A program made the translations under genes and the position numbers. A model generated the notes under the pieces. The model did not search any database. It was not told where the DNA came from and saw nothing but the letters and a program-made list of their open reading frames with translations. 64,000 bases of DNA from UBA5336 sp964415675. GTDB taxonomy: Bacteria; Pseudomonadota; Alphaproteobacteria; Caulobacterales; Hyphomonadaceae. The stretch is taken from positions 62,001-126,000 of the forward strand of contig CAYQBG010000009.1 in the NCBI GenBank assembly GCA_964415675.1, in the 5' to 3' direction. Shown here in pieces: positions 26,596 to 35,789 of the stretch (the stretch's first letter is position 1; every line of letters starts with the position of its first letter).

Positions 26596-27360
26596 ATGCT
26601 GCTGTCCGCTTCTCACCTGACAAAGCATTTCGGCACTTTCACCGCCGTCAGCGACGTGTCTTTCGCGCTGGACGCCGGCGAGACGCTGGCCCTGATCGGC
26701 CCGTCAGGCTGCGGCAAGACGACCACGCTGAAACTTCTCAATCGCCTGATCGAGCCCGATGATGGCGAAATTCGCCTTGGCGGGCGGGAAGCCCATGAAT
26801 TGCCGGCCCATGAATGGCGCCGGCGAATCGGTTATGTCATCCAGAGTGCGGGTCTTTTTCCGCATATGAGCGTGGCGGAAAATGTTGCCGTGACACCCGG
26901 GCTGCTAGGCTGGAGTGCAGAACGGATTGCGGCGCGGACTGAGCGGCTCCTGTCGCTTGTCGGCCTGCCACTGGACGAATTCGGCGCGCGTCGTCCGGGC
27001 GAATTGTCCGGCGGACAGGCCCAGCGCATCGGCCTTGCGCGCGCACTGGCCGGAGAACCGGAAATCGTCCTCATGGACGAGCCCTTTTCTGCCCTCGATC
27101 CGGTGACCAAGGACAGGCTGATTGAAGATGTCGCCCATATGCGCGCCCAACTCGGCTTCGCCGCCGTCATGGTCACGCACGATTTCTCCGAAGCCCTGCG
27201 ATTTGCCGACCGGATTGCCGTGATGATGAAGGGACGCATCATCCAGCTCGGCACGGCGCGCGAATTGATCGACCACCCCGCCGGGCCGGCGGTCGAAGAT
27301 CTTCTGGCCGCGCCGCGACGGACTGCCCAAGCCGTCGCCGCCGCATTCGGAGCGACCTGA
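26596..27360 (+). CDS. Osmoprotectant/glycine-betaine ABC transporter ATP-binding protein
   Basis: 254 residues. Walker A GPSGCGKTT (about 36-44), ABC signature LSGGQAQRIGLARAL, Walker B IVLMDEP and the H-loop VTHDFSEAL place it in the ProV/OpuA/OsmV group. It powers uptake of quaternary amines or related solutes together with the next gene, whose ATG overlaps the stop codon (A at 27360). No CBS regulatory domain is present, unlike full-length ProV/OpuAA. Confidence 0.88.
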   Translation: MLLSASHLTKHFGTFTAVSDVSFALDAGETLALIGPSGCGKTTTLKLLNRLIEPDDGEIRLGGREAHELPAHEWRRRIGYVIQSAGLFPHMSVAENVAVTPGLLGWSAERIAARTERLLSLVGLPLDEFGARRPGELSGGQAQRIGLARALAGEPEIVLMDEPFSALDPVTKDRLIEDVAHMRAQLGFAAVMVTHDFSEALRFADRIAVMMKGRIIQLGTARELIDHPAGPAVEDLLAAPRRTAQAVAAAFGAT

Positions 27361-28901
27361 TGTTCGCGGAGGAATGGGCCGTCTTTCCGGGGCATTATGC
27401 CGGCCATCTGACACTGTCATTCGCTGCAATCCTGACAGGGCTTCTGGTGTCGGTCCCGCTGGGTATCCGGACAGCCGGCGCGCCGCGCCTGGCCACGCCC
27501 GCGCTGGGACTGGCCAGCGTGGTGCAGACCATTCCGGGGATCGCGCTCCTTGCTCTGATGGTGCCCGTGATGGGCGGGCGGATCGGTTTCTGGCCGGCCT
27601 ATGCCGCACTCGCGCTGTATTCGGTCCTTCCGATCCTTCGCAACACCATTGTCGGGCTTCAGGGCGTCAATCCCGATCTCAGGGAAGCGGCACTCGGTGT
27701 CGGCATGACCGCGCGCCAGCGTCTGTTTCAGGTGGACCTGCCGCTTGCCGCGCCTGTGATCGTCGCGGGCCTGCGCACCGCAAGTGTCTGGGTGGTCGGC
27801 GCAGCCACGCTTTCAACGCCGGTGGGCGCGGAAAGCCTTGGCAATTACATCTTCCAGGGACTGCAAACCCGAAACTGGGGCGCGGTCCTGTTCGGCTGCC
27901 TCGTCTCGGCGACGCTTGCACTGGCGCTCGACCAGGTGATCCGCCTGTTCGAATTGTCGGCCGAGCGGCGCTCACGACGGCTGGCGCTCGCCGGAACGGC
28001 CGGCCTCGTCCTGATCCTTGCACCGCTTCTCACCCAGTTCTCAGGCCGCGTCGGGGCCGGTCCCCAGGAAAAGAGTTTTGTCGGCGATGTCGAGCCCCTT
28101 GCAGGGCGCACAGTTACCCTCGCAGCAAAGGCCTTCACCGAGCAATATATCCTTACCGATGTCATTGCCCGGCCCCTGCGCGCTGAGGGCGCCCGGATAG
28201 ATGTGCGCGAAGGCCTTGGCTCGGCTGTGGCCTTCAATGCTCTTCTGTCGGGCGATGTCGACCTGACCATCGACTATACGGGCACGGTCTGGGCCACACT
28301 CATGAAGCGGGACGACGTGCCGCCGCGCGCTGTCATGTATGCTGAAACCTCGGCCTGGCTATGGGACAATCACGGCGTGCTCGCCTATGCCCCGCTCGGT
28401 TTCGAGAACGCCTATGCCTATGCGGTAACGCGTGACACCGCTGAGCAATACGGGCTGCGAACCGTCGGCGACCTCGCCGGAAAACCGCTGACCGTGGCGA
28501 GCGACCCGGAATTTTTCGGCCGACCGGAATGGACGCGCACCCGCGACATTTACGGCCTGTCGGGGCTGAAGACGCGCGGCATGGACTCCACCTTCATGTA
28601 TGAAGCAGTCGCCAATGGCGAGGTGGATGTCATCACCGCCTATACGACCGATGGCCGGATAGACGCCTATGACCTTTTCCTGCTGGAAGAGCCCGCCGGC
28701 GCCTTGCCGCCCTATGACGCGTTCATCCTCTTGGGCCCGCAGGCGACCGGCGACCGGGCGCTTCTGGAGGCACTGGAACCGTTGCGGTTTGCCATTTCTT
28801 CAGAGGACATGCGCACGGCCAATGGCAAGGTCGATCTCGACCGCCTGCAGGTCCGCGAGGCGGCCGACTGGCTTTGGACCTCGATCAGCGGGTCGGACTG
28901 A
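27360..28901 (+). CDS. Fused permease/substrate-binding protein of osmoprotectant ABC transporter
   Basis: 513 residues. The N-terminal half (1-230) is a ProW-type permease with about six helices and an EAA-like loop (NPDLREAALGVGMTARQRLFQVDLP). The C-terminal half (about 240-510) is an OpuAC-type periplasmic binding domain (KAFTEQYILTDVIARPL, DLTIDYTGTVW, YEAVANGEVDVITAYTTDGRI). Permease-binding protein fusion is an established OpuB/OsmU-like layout. The likely substrate is choline, betaine or another compatible solute. The 3' end overlaps the convergent mscS gene by 17 bases. Confidence 0.88.
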   Translation: MFAEEWAVFPGHYAGHLTLSFAAILTGLLVSVPLGIRTAGAPRLATPALGLASVVQTIPGIALLALMVPVMGGRIGFWPAYAALALYSVLPILRNTIVGLQGVNPDLREAALGVGMTARQRLFQVDLPLAAPVIVAGLRTASVWVVGAATLSTPVGAESLGNYIFQGLQTRNWGAVLFGCLVSATLALALDQVIRLFELSAERRSRRLALAGTAGLVLILAPLLTQFSGRVGAGPQEKSFVGDVEPLAGRTVTLAAKAFTEQYILTDVIARPLRAEGARIDVREGLGSAVAFNALLSGDVDLTIDYTGTVWATLMKRDDVPPRAVMYAETSAWLWDNHGVLAYAPLGFENAYAYAVTRDTAEQYGLRTVGDLAGKPLTVASDPEFFGRPEWTRTRDIYGLSGLKTRGMDSTFMYEAVANGEVDVITAYTTDGRIDAYDLFLLEEPAGALPPYDAFILLGPQATGDRALLEALEPLRFAISSEDMRTANGKVDLDRLQVREAADWLWTSISGSD

Positions 28902-29904
28902 TCTCGCCGGCCTCACGGACAGTGTCTTCTTCCACGTTGTTTTCGCGCGGGGGCCCGCCCGAAGGCTGGCCATCGCGCACCAGCGGGTCTTCCAGGACCG
29001 CATCGGCCCTCAGACGCGGCAGCGCCTCGGGATAGTGCTCGCGCAGCCAGGTTATGATGTGCTCGCGGATCTCACAGCGCAGCACCCAGGCATTGTCGGC
29101 ATTCGAAGCAGATGCGAGCGCGCGCACGACAATATGTGTCTCCCTGGCATCGGTGACGAGGATGGTCGCGAAATTGCCGTCCCAAGCCGCGCTCGCCTTG
29201 CAGATTTCGAGCAGTTTCTCACGCATCGCCTCGATCGGCGCTTCATAGTCGAGCGCGAAATACACCGCGCCATTGATCCGTGTGGACCGGCGCGACCAGT
29301 TTTCGAATGGTTTCTCGATAAACTGGGATAGCGGTACGACAAGGCGGCGCAGGTCCCAGGTGCGCACCACCACGAAAAACAGGCCGATCTCCTCGACCCA
29401 GCCCCATTCGCCTTCGACCACGACGACATCGTCCAGCTTGACCGGCTGGGTGAAGGCGATCTGAAGACCAGCGATCAGGTTCGACAGGACCGGACGTGCC
29501 GCGATGCCGACCGCAATGCCTGCAATACCAGCTGAGGCGAACAGCGACACACCAATCTGACGGGCCCAGGGAATCACCGTCAGCGCCGCCGCCAGAGTGG
29601 CAAGGCCACCGACCATCACCGCAATCCTGCGGAACACATCGACGCGCGTAATGTCGCGGCGCACACCCAGCGTCTGGTTTCTGTGTTCAAGGCGCTGGGT
29701 ATGGCGCTTGAGGGCGAGGTCGAGCAGGCTGGTGAGCGCCCAGCCAATGGCTGCGATGACCAGAAACTGCGCGGCGATATCCGCGTGAGGTCGCCAGCGT
29801 TCCGGGATCAGCGCGAATTCGCGCATTGCCCAGAGGCCGCCGCCGATAAGGATCAACAGCGCCGGGTCACGCAAACGGCCCAGGAATTCCAGGAAACGTT
29901 TCAT
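28885..29904 (-). CDS. Small-conductance mechanosensitive channel family protein
   Basis: 339 residues with about four hydrophobic segments, then the conserved MscS beta domain (GLQIAFTQPVKLDDVVVVEGEWGWVEEI, VVRTWDLRRLVVPLSQFIEKPFENWSR). It likely releases solutes during hypo-osmotic shock. It lies convergent to an osmoprotectant uptake system, a sensible pairing for osmoregulation. The C-terminal tail is acidic and variable. Confidence 0.88.
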   Translation of the reverse strand: MKRFLEFLGRLRDPALLILIGGGLWAMREFALIPERWRPHADIAAQFLVIAAIGWALTSLLDLALKRHTQRLEHRNQTLGVRRDITRVDVFRRIAVMVGGLATLAAALTVIPWARQIGVSLFASAGIAGIAVGIAARPVLSNLIAGLQIAFTQPVKLDDVVVVEGEWGWVEEIGLFFVVVRTWDLRRLVVPLSQFIEKPFENWSRRSTRINGAVYFALDYEAPIEAMREKLLEICKASAAWDGNFATILVTDARETHIVVRALASASNADNAWVLRCEIREHIITWLREHYPEALPRLRADAVLEDPLVRDGQPSGGPPRENNVEEDTVREAGEISPTR

Positions 29905-29960
29905 CCGGTTCGTTACCCATCACCAGGCTGGATGTATGATCGGGTGAGGCTCATTCGCGT

Positions 29961-30770
29961 TCACGCCTCAGTCTTGCGGAAACGCTTTGATTGCTGGCGC
30001 ATAAGGCCACGGGCGATCGGGTCGGGCATGAGTTTTGTCAGGGTCGCCAGCCCCTTGTTGACTCCGCCAGGGACAATGACCGGCTGGCCGCGCTCGACCG
30101 CCTCGATCCCGGCCTCGACCACCGGAGCGGCCTGCATCCAGAGCCATCTCGGCATCTCTTCGGTCTGCGCGCGGGTGCCGTTGACGTCGTGAAACTCGCT
30201 ATAGGTGAAACCAGGGCAGAGCGCTGTGCAATTGATCTTGTGACCGGCGGCTTCGGCTTCGGCCTGTATGCTCTCGGAGAATTTGATCAACGCCGATTTG
30301 ACCGGGCCGTAAAGCGTATGACCATTCGCGCCCGGTGTGAAACCCGCCAGAGAGGCGACATTGACGATCCTGCCATAATCGCGCTCGGCCATGCCCGGAA
30401 GGACTTTATGGGTCAGCTCGAGCGGCACGCTCAGCAGCACCCGGAAAAAGGCCGACTGGTCTTCCCAGCTCGTGTTGAAGAAGGTGCCGGGAAGGCCATA
30501 GCCCGCATTGTTGACCAGTCCGTCCACCAGCCGCCCCGCCGCCGCGATCTCGCCGAGGATCGCATCGACCGCGCCAGGCTGTGCGAGGTCGCTTGCGATG
30601 GTCAACGCGGCCACGCCATGCCGGGTCTCGATCTCGCGCGCGATCGCATCAAGACGGTCGGCCCGCCGCGCCGTCAGCGCCACATCCCATCCACGCGCGG
30701 CATATTGGCGGGCAAATTCTTCACCGATGCCGGCCGAAGCGCCGGTGATCAGGACTAGGCGGCGGCTCAT
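29961..30770 (-). CDS. Short-chain dehydrogenase/reductase
   Basis: 269 residues. Cofactor motif TGASAGIG near residues 9-16, NNAGYG near 90, and catalytic YGPVKSA with Tyr and Lys in YxxxK spacing. It belongs to the DltE-like/classical SDR group; substrate unknown. The ATG at 30770 has GGGAGAA upstream and starts exactly before the Rossmann strand; an ATG 36 bases earlier is less likely. Confidence 0.87.
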   Translation of the reverse strand: MSRRLVLITGASAGIGEEFARQYAARGWDVALTARRADRLDAIAREIETRHGVAALTIASDLAQPGAVDAILGEIAAAGRLVDGLVNNAGYGLPGTFFNTSWEDQSAFFRVLLSVPLELTHKVLPGMAERDYGRIVNVASLAGFTPGANGHTLYGPVKSALIKFSESIQAEAEAAGHKINCTALCPGFTYSEFHDVNGTRAQTEEMPRWLWMQAAPVVEAGIEAVERGQPVIVPGGVNKGLATLTKLMPDPIARGLMRQQSKRFRKTEA

Positions 30771-30831
30771 GGCATTCTCCCGGGGATGTGACAACGACGC
30801 ACGCATGCCCGCGAACGCTTCCTCAATATAT

Positions 30832-30867
30832 CCTCATCGTGAGCGAAGTCGAACCACGAAGACGAGG
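30832..30867. repeat. REP-like imperfect palindrome between genes
   Basis: An imperfect dyad from CCTCATCGTG to CACGAAGACGAGG around GAGCGAAGTCGAAC. Similar GAGC-AGTCGAA elements are common dispersed intergenic repeats in Alphaproteobacteria. No second copy was noticed in this window. Confidence 0.35.
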
Positions 30868-30881
30868 GTGCGCGTGTGCGT

Positions 30882-32051
30882 TCAGAGTTTCGCAGCAAAC
30901 TCCCGGACATCCTGAACGAACAGGTCAGGTGCTTCCATCGCCGCGAAATGCCCGCCGCGCGGCATGTCGCTCCAATGGATGAGGTTATAAGCTCGCTCGC
31001 ACCAGCTTCGGGGCGGCGGGTTGTAGAGCGCTTCTTTCGGGAAATTCGCAAACCCGGTCGGCGTGTCGCAGCGCTGGCCCTCGGCCAGTGCGTTACCACC
31101 CTCCTGAAAGAGGGCATTATAGTACCAGACCGAGGTCGCAAACGCGTCATTGACCAGATAGATCATCAAATTGGTCAGCAACTGATCGGGCGAGTAGACT
31201 CCGAGCAGGTCGCCGCTGTCTCCGAGATCCGACCAGCCATGGAATTTCTCCATGATCCAGGCGGCCTGGCCCATCGGGCTGTCCATCAGGCCGAGCGCGA
31301 GCGTTTGCGGCTTGGTCGCCTGTTGCTGGAAATAGCTGCCCTCCGCGGCCATCTTCTCCTGCATAGATTGCAACCATTCGGTTTCTTGATCACTCTGCGG
31401 CGTCGCCGGCGTCGGTCTCAGTCCGATCATGTTGAGATGGATCGCCCGGCAGCCGCCCTTGCCATCATGTGCGGAATGATTGACGCCGAGCCAGGACGTG
31501 ACGAGCGCGCCCCAGTCTCCGCCCTGCGCGATATACGTGTCAGCCCCGATCACCTCGCGCATCAGCCTGTCCCAGAGCGCGGCCGTGGCGCGCTGGCCCA
31601 GTGGAGAGGCCGGCTTGCCGGAAAACCCGTAGCCCGGCAGCGAGGGGATCACCAGATCGAACGCATCCTCGGCGCGCCCGCCATGCCGACTGGGAAAGGC
31701 CAGCGGTTCGATACTCTCCCAGAATTCGAAGACCGACCCTGGCCAGCCATGCGTCAGCAGGAGCGGACGACGGCCCTGCGCTTCGCCGACCACATGGATG
31801 AAATGGATATCAAGGCCATCAATCCTCGTGGTGAATTGCGGATGGCGGTTCAGCTCCGCCTCGGCCGCGCGCCAGTCATACCGCTCCAGCCAGTGGGCCT
31901 GAAGCGATTTCAGCACGGCGCTCGACATGCCGTATTCCCAGCCCGTTTCATTAGCGGGCGCCGGAAACCAGCGGTAATTCTCGACGCGCTCACGGATGCG
32001 CGCCAGCGTGGCATCCGGAATATCGATCCAGAACGAATTCACCTCGGCCAT
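30882..32051 (-). CDS. Epoxide hydrolase family protein (EHN domain + alpha/beta hydrolase)
   Basis: 389 residues. An N-terminal EHN segment (about 8-105) precedes an alpha/beta hydrolase core. The oxyanion region is LLTHGWPGS and the nucleophile is in QGGDWGA, as in microsomal-type epoxide hydrolases. The C-terminal catalytic histidine lies in DMPRGGHFAAME. It opens epoxides to diols; substrate unknown. The ATG at 32051 follows GGGGAAGAG; 65 readable residues upstream look non-coding. Confidence 0.87.
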   Translation of the reverse strand: MAEVNSFWIDIPDATLARIRERVENYRWFPAPANETGWEYGMSSAVLKSLQAHWLERYDWRAAEAELNRHPQFTTRIDGLDIHFIHVVGEAQGRRPLLLTHGWPGSVFEFWESIEPLAFPSRHGGRAEDAFDLVIPSLPGYGFSGKPASPLGQRATAALWDRLMREVIGADTYIAQGGDWGALVTSWLGVNHSAHDGKGGCRAIHLNMIGLRPTPATPQSDQETEWLQSMQEKMAAEGSYFQQQATKPQTLALGLMDSPMGQAAWIMEKFHGWSDLGDSGDLLGVYSPDQLLTNLMIYLVNDAFATSVWYYNALFQEGGNALAEGQRCDTPTGFANFPKEALYNPPPRSWCERAYNLIHWSDMPRGGHFAAMEAPDLFVQDVREFAAKL

Positions 32052-32103
32052 TGGCTCTTCCCCTATCTGTCTCCCGGAAGTGAAGGACGCTGCGGCGGGA
32101 GCG

Positions 32104-32481
32104 TCAACCGTTTCGGTCGGGCGCTGGCATTGCAGGTTCGACAATGACTTCGACAACACCGCCGGCCTGCTCCAGCGCTGTAAGCTCAGCCCCCAGCGCG
32201 CTTGAAGAGACGAGGCGCGACGTGCGCACGACCGCGCCGGTGGCATCGCCAGCCAGAATGGTCAGGCGAAGCATCCGCTCTGTTCCGTCAAGCACACCAT
32301 CAGCCGCGCGCACGGTCAGGCTGCCTACGCGATAAACTCCCTTTCCGGAGGCATAGACCGTCGTCCCGGCGAATTTCGCACCGCCATAAAGAGTCTTGGC
32401 CGGCGCGGTGACGATACAGCCAGCCAGTATCGGGGCAACAAACAGTGGTATCGCTGCGTGGCGGATGGGCCTGCATAACAT
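32104..32481 (-). CDS. Small lipoprotein, unknown function
   Basis: 125 residues. Signal with lipobox ILAGC (Cys near 22), then a beta-prone domain with repeated glycine-containing segments (LYGGAKFAGTTVYASGKGVYRVGS). The family was not recognised. It lies 53 bases upstream of the epoxide hydrolase gene on the same strand and may share a transcript. Confidence 0.65.
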   Translation of the reverse strand: MLCRPIRHAAIPLFVAPILAGCIVTAPAKTLYGGAKFAGTTVYASGKGVYRVGSLTVRAADGVLDGTERMLRLTILAGDATGAVVRTSRLVSSSALGAELTALEQAGGVVEVIVEPAMPAPDRNG

Positions 32482-32600
32482 GACAGAAGTCTGGCCCGCG
32501 TCAGACGGTATTGCCAGCGTAAATCGCTGTTACACCTTGCCGAATGTTACGGTTTGACCCCATCATACCTGGAAACTGGTGGCTGATTACGGGGCGTGTC

Positions 32601-33110
32601 ATGAAAGAATTTCTATTGCCGGTCTGTCTTGCGCTAGCGGCCTGCGGAGCGCCTGCGGGCGGGAATGAAGGGACAGCGGGCGACGTGGCGTCTGAGCCCC
32701 TTGCGGAAACCCTCGCACCAGAGGTCACACCGAACGAACCGGTCGATGTCGCGCAACTGGCAGCCGGGCGCTACTGCTACCTTCTTGAAAGCGAGACCTC
32801 CACCGAAGGTCTGGAGATCGATGTCAGTGCCTCAGGGGTCTATTCGGGTCGCCATTACGGCACCGTGCATGACGAAGCCTCCTCCTACTTCACCGCATTC
32901 GAGACCACGCTCAGCCATGGCGAGGCCATGGAGGACATGCGTGTTGGTTTCCAGACCTTAACCAAGGTCGATGGTGACACCCAGACGGGGGATGACACCT
33001 GGGTGATCAGGATGGATGAGGCACATCTTGGCGCCTTTCCAGACGCGGTCATGGTTGCGGTGGCCTGCGACATGGTGGCCGCGACGGTCTGGCCCCCGAT
33101 AGAAGAATAG
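32601..33110 (+). CDS. Small lipoprotein, unknown function
   Basis: 169 residues. Lipobox ALAAC (Cys near 15), a threonine/proline/glutamate-rich linker, then a soluble domain with two cysteines (in RYCYLLE and VACDMV). Not recognised. The ATG at 32601 is chosen because the signal sequence begins there. Confidence 0.65.
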   Translation: MKEFLLPVCLALAACGAPAGGNEGTAGDVASEPLAETLAPEVTPNEPVDVAQLAAGRYCYLLESETSTEGLEIDVSASGVYSGRHYGTVHDEASSYFTAFETTLSHGEAMEDMRVGFQTLTKVDGDTQTGDDTWVIRMDEAHLGAFPDAVMVAVACDMVAATVWPPIEE

Positions 33111-33153
33111 GCGGTCGGCGCTCAAGACATAGCGCCGAGCCGGTGTGGCTGGG

Positions 33154-33930
33154 TCAGGCACGGACTGCGCACTCGTCTTCCGGAACGGGCTGACTGGCAA
33201 AAACCACGCGGTTCCGGCCGCTGGCCTTGGCCTCATACAGGGCATCATCGGCCGATCGGATGATCGTTTCAGTGTCGGAATCGGAACAGATCCGGGCCGC
33301 CCCGAAGCTCGCCGTCACATGGATCGTCGCCTCGCCCTGCTCGAAAACATGCGCCTCGATACGTGTGCGCAGCCGCTCGAAGACGAGCCGGGCCTGGTCT
33401 CGCGTGACATTGCTGGTCAGCACAATGAATTCTTCCCCGCCCCAGCGACAGACCTTGTCGAACGGATGGCGTAATTCATCGCTCAGGAGAATGGCCACTT
33501 CACAAAGGACCTGATCGCCGAACGCATGGCCGAATGTGTCATTCAGCTGCTTGAACCAGTCAAGATCGACAAGGGCGATGGCCGCGCAATTTCCAGAGCG
33601 CTGCATGCGTGCCTGCTCGTCGCCAACCGATGAAAGAAACGATCTCCGGTTCATCAGTCCCGTCAGCGGATCGGTCGAGGCAAGCCGTTCCAGTCTCTCG
33701 TTGGAACGGCGGACCCGCAGGTCATATTGCGCCGCCAGCGCGGCCATTGGAACCGAGACGAACAGCGCGACAGCGACCGTCGTTCCCATGAAGTCACGAA
33801 GTGTGTCGGGCATGCCTATCTGGAAGGTGATCACACTCGAAATCACGGCCATGGACACCGCAGCCAGCGGGATCAGCACGAAGAGTTCGAGCGATGGCCC
33901 AATATGTCTGGCGATACGGTTGCTGATCAT
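33154..33930 (-). CDS. GGDEF diguanylate cyclase with two membrane helices
   Basis: 258 residues. Two transmembrane segments (about 15-35 and 45-68) precede a GGDEF domain (about 85-245) with signature GGEEF near residue 164 and the DxLTGLxNRR entry motif DPLTGLMNRR. It likely makes cyclic di-GMP at the inner membrane. No I-site RxxD is obvious immediately before GGEEF, so product inhibition may be weak. The ATG at 33930 has GAGGG upstream; an ATG 45 bases earlier is possible. Confidence 0.87.
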   Translation of the reverse strand: MISNRIARHIGPSLELFVLIPLAAVSMAVISSVITFQIGMPDTLRDFMGTTVAVALFVSVPMAALAAQYDLRVRRSNERLERLASTDPLTGLMNRRSFLSSVGDEQARMQRSGNCAAIALVDLDWFKQLNDTFGHAFGDQVLCEVAILLSDELRHPFDKVCRWGGEEFIVLTSNVTRDQARLVFERLRTRIEAHVFEQGEATIHVTASFGAARICSDSDTETIIRSADDALYEAKASGRNRVVFASQPVPEDECAVRA

Positions 33931-33960
33931 GATGCAGCCCTCATTTGCAGGCGGGTACAA

Positions 33961-34190
33961 TATAAAATTTATCAACCGGTTTACATCTCATCATACTTTT
34001 AGTCGTCAAAAGTATAATATACGACTATAGATCGTATTCTATCAAATTATACGCACATCATTACGAACACTGCGTTCACATGAAGACGAATTGTAAGTTG
34101 AATATTTCTCATGACCGACCAGAAAAAATCTAATATTACGCGATGAGGGTGATCGACTAGGTAAATTTTATCGGCAAACACTTGTGAGGT
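33961..34190. promoter_or_regulatory. AT-rich intergenic region with tandem stem-loops
   Basis: Strikingly AT-rich compared with its surroundings. It contains ATACTTTT/AAAAGTAT (33993-34000 and 34008-34015, seven-base loop), then ATACGA/TCGTAT (34019-34024 and 34032-34037, also a seven-base loop). It lies upstream of both the GGDEF gene (minus) and creD (plus). Operators or a short structured leader are possible. Confidence 0.45.
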
Positions 34191-34284
34191 CCTGCAATCA
34201 CCCGACCAGTGCCGCAATCCGGCCTTGGCCAGCCATGATGCTGGAGCTTCCAATTTGCAGCACCGACCTGACTGGAGATCCTAT

Positions 34285-35688
34285 ATGCCGACGAATGACA
34301 TGTCCGCCCCGCCGCCCGGCGGCGCGCCATCGCTCGGCCGGCTGGTGCCGCGCCGTTCCACGGGCCTGAAGCTCATCCTCGTTTGTGCCCTGGCGCTGGC
34401 CATGGCGATCCCCGCCTTGTTCGTCTACGGCGTCGTCAATGAACGCACCATGGGCGCCGAGCGTGCCCTTGGCGAGGTCAGCGCCAAGGCGGGCGGGCGC
34501 CAGAGCGTGCTTGGCCCTTTCCTCGCCGTTCCCTTTTCGCGCGCGCCAAATCCCGAAAAGCCCGAACATATCGTCTATGGCCTGGCCGTCGCCTTTGCCT
34601 CGTCGGGCGTGGTTGAGACCATTGTGAACGTGGAAGAGCGCGAGCGCGGGATCTATCGCGTGCCGGTGTATGCCGCAGATATCGCGATGGCCGGCAAGAT
34701 TGACCCCGAGGCCCTGCGCGAGGCAGTGCCAGACGACGCCACGCCGCTCTGGATCGATGCGCGTCTCTATCTCGGCGTCAGCGACCCGCGTGGCCTGCGC
34801 GGGGAGATGGTCGTGCGCGACTCCGAGACCCGTCTCAGTGTCGAACCGGTCAGCCATAGCTACAGCCAGAGCGGAGACTATCAGCCCGTGCCCTGGACCG
34901 GTCTCGACACGCTCGCGGCGGCCCGGATCGAGAGCCTTGCCACACGAGACGCTCCGCTGGACCTGTCCGTGCAGTTCACGCTGGGCGGAGCCGAACGGCT
35001 CGCTTTTGCGCCCTTTGCCCGTGAGACAGTGGTGGAAATGACCAGTAATTGGGACAGTCCGAGCTTTACCGGTGCGGTTCTGCCCGTCAGTCATGATGTC
35101 GGCGAGGCCGGCATGGAAGGGTTCTCCGCGCGTTGGGACGTGCCCTATCTGGCACGCGGCATTGCCGGGGCGGGCACCCATCTCGACCTTACGCAGCTGA
35201 CCAGCTGGGACCAGAAGGATATGGCGGTGCGGTTCGTTCAACCGGCAAACCCCTATCAGAGTGTCGAACGCTCGCTGAAATATGGCGCCATGTTCATCGG
35301 CTTTGTCTTCCTGTCCTGGTTCCTGTTCGAGGTGACCGAACAGGCACGTGCCCATCCGGCACAATACATCCTGCTCGGCCTTGCGCAGACAATATTCTAT
35401 CTCCTGCTGCTCGCCTTTGCCGAAAGGATGGGTTTCGATCTTGCTTTTGTGATCGCCTCGACGATGACGGTCGGGCTGATCGCGCTCTATTCGGCGAATG
35501 TGTTCCGCTCCACAATGGCAGGCCTGAAGGCGCTGGGCGTGCTGACCGGCATATACGCACTGATCTATGTGCTGATGCGGGCCGCAGACCATGCCTTGCT
35601 GGCCGGAGCGCTCGCTTCCTTCATCGCGATTGCGCTCACCATGTTCATGACCCGGAATGTCGACTGGTATGGCGAACGCGCCAGCTGA
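34285..35688 (+). CDS. creD: Inner membrane protein CreD
   Basis: 467 residues. A first transmembrane helix (about 30-55), a large periplasmic domain, then about five helices in the last third. The segments FLAVPF, AADIAMAGKI, YLGVSDPRGLRG, LDLTQLTSWDQKDMAVRFVQPANPYQ and KYGAMFIGFVFLSWFLFE are characteristic. Function is poorly defined; it is linked to envelope integrity and beta-lactam response via CreBC in enterics. No creBC is present here. GGAG precedes the ATG at 34285. Confidence 0.88.
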   Translation: MPTNDMSAPPPGGAPSLGRLVPRRSTGLKLILVCALALAMAIPALFVYGVVNERTMGAERALGEVSAKAGGRQSVLGPFLAVPFSRAPNPEKPEHIVYGLAVAFASSGVVETIVNVEERERGIYRVPVYAADIAMAGKIDPEALREAVPDDATPLWIDARLYLGVSDPRGLRGEMVVRDSETRLSVEPVSHSYSQSGDYQPVPWTGLDTLAAARIESLATRDAPLDLSVQFTLGGAERLAFAPFARETVVEMTSNWDSPSFTGAVLPVSHDVGEAGMEGFSARWDVPYLARGIAGAGTHLDLTQLTSWDQKDMAVRFVQPANPYQSVERSLKYGAMFIGFVFLSWFLFEVTEQARAHPAQYILLGLAQTIFYLLLLAFAERMGFDLAFVIASTMTVGLIALYSANVFRSTMAGLKALGVLTGIYALIYVLMRAADHALLAGALASFIAIALTMFMTRNVDWYGERAS

Positions 35689-35719
35689 GACCTCCGCATC
35701 AGGGACCGCTGACATAGAA

Positions 35720-35751
35720 AACGGCCCCCCAGACAGGTCTGAGGGGCCGTT
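35720..35751. terminator. Hairpin between convergent creD and channel genes
   Basis: Long stem AACGGCCCC...GGGGCCGTT (35720-35728 and 35743-35751). It continues after one C-A mismatch into CAGAC/GTCTG with a two-base loop. A-rich on the left and T-containing on the right, it is probably a bidirectional terminator. Confidence 0.7.
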
Positions 35752-35789
35752 CCAGTCTTTCCGGTTGGGCGGACCCGCCCTCACCGAAC

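Noticed and set aside
31996..32205. Arginine-rich 65-residue N-terminal extension of the epoxide hydrolase
   Set aside because: GGGGAAGAG directly before the ATG at 32051 and the EHN domain start there; the extension overlaps the neighbouring lipoprotein gene.
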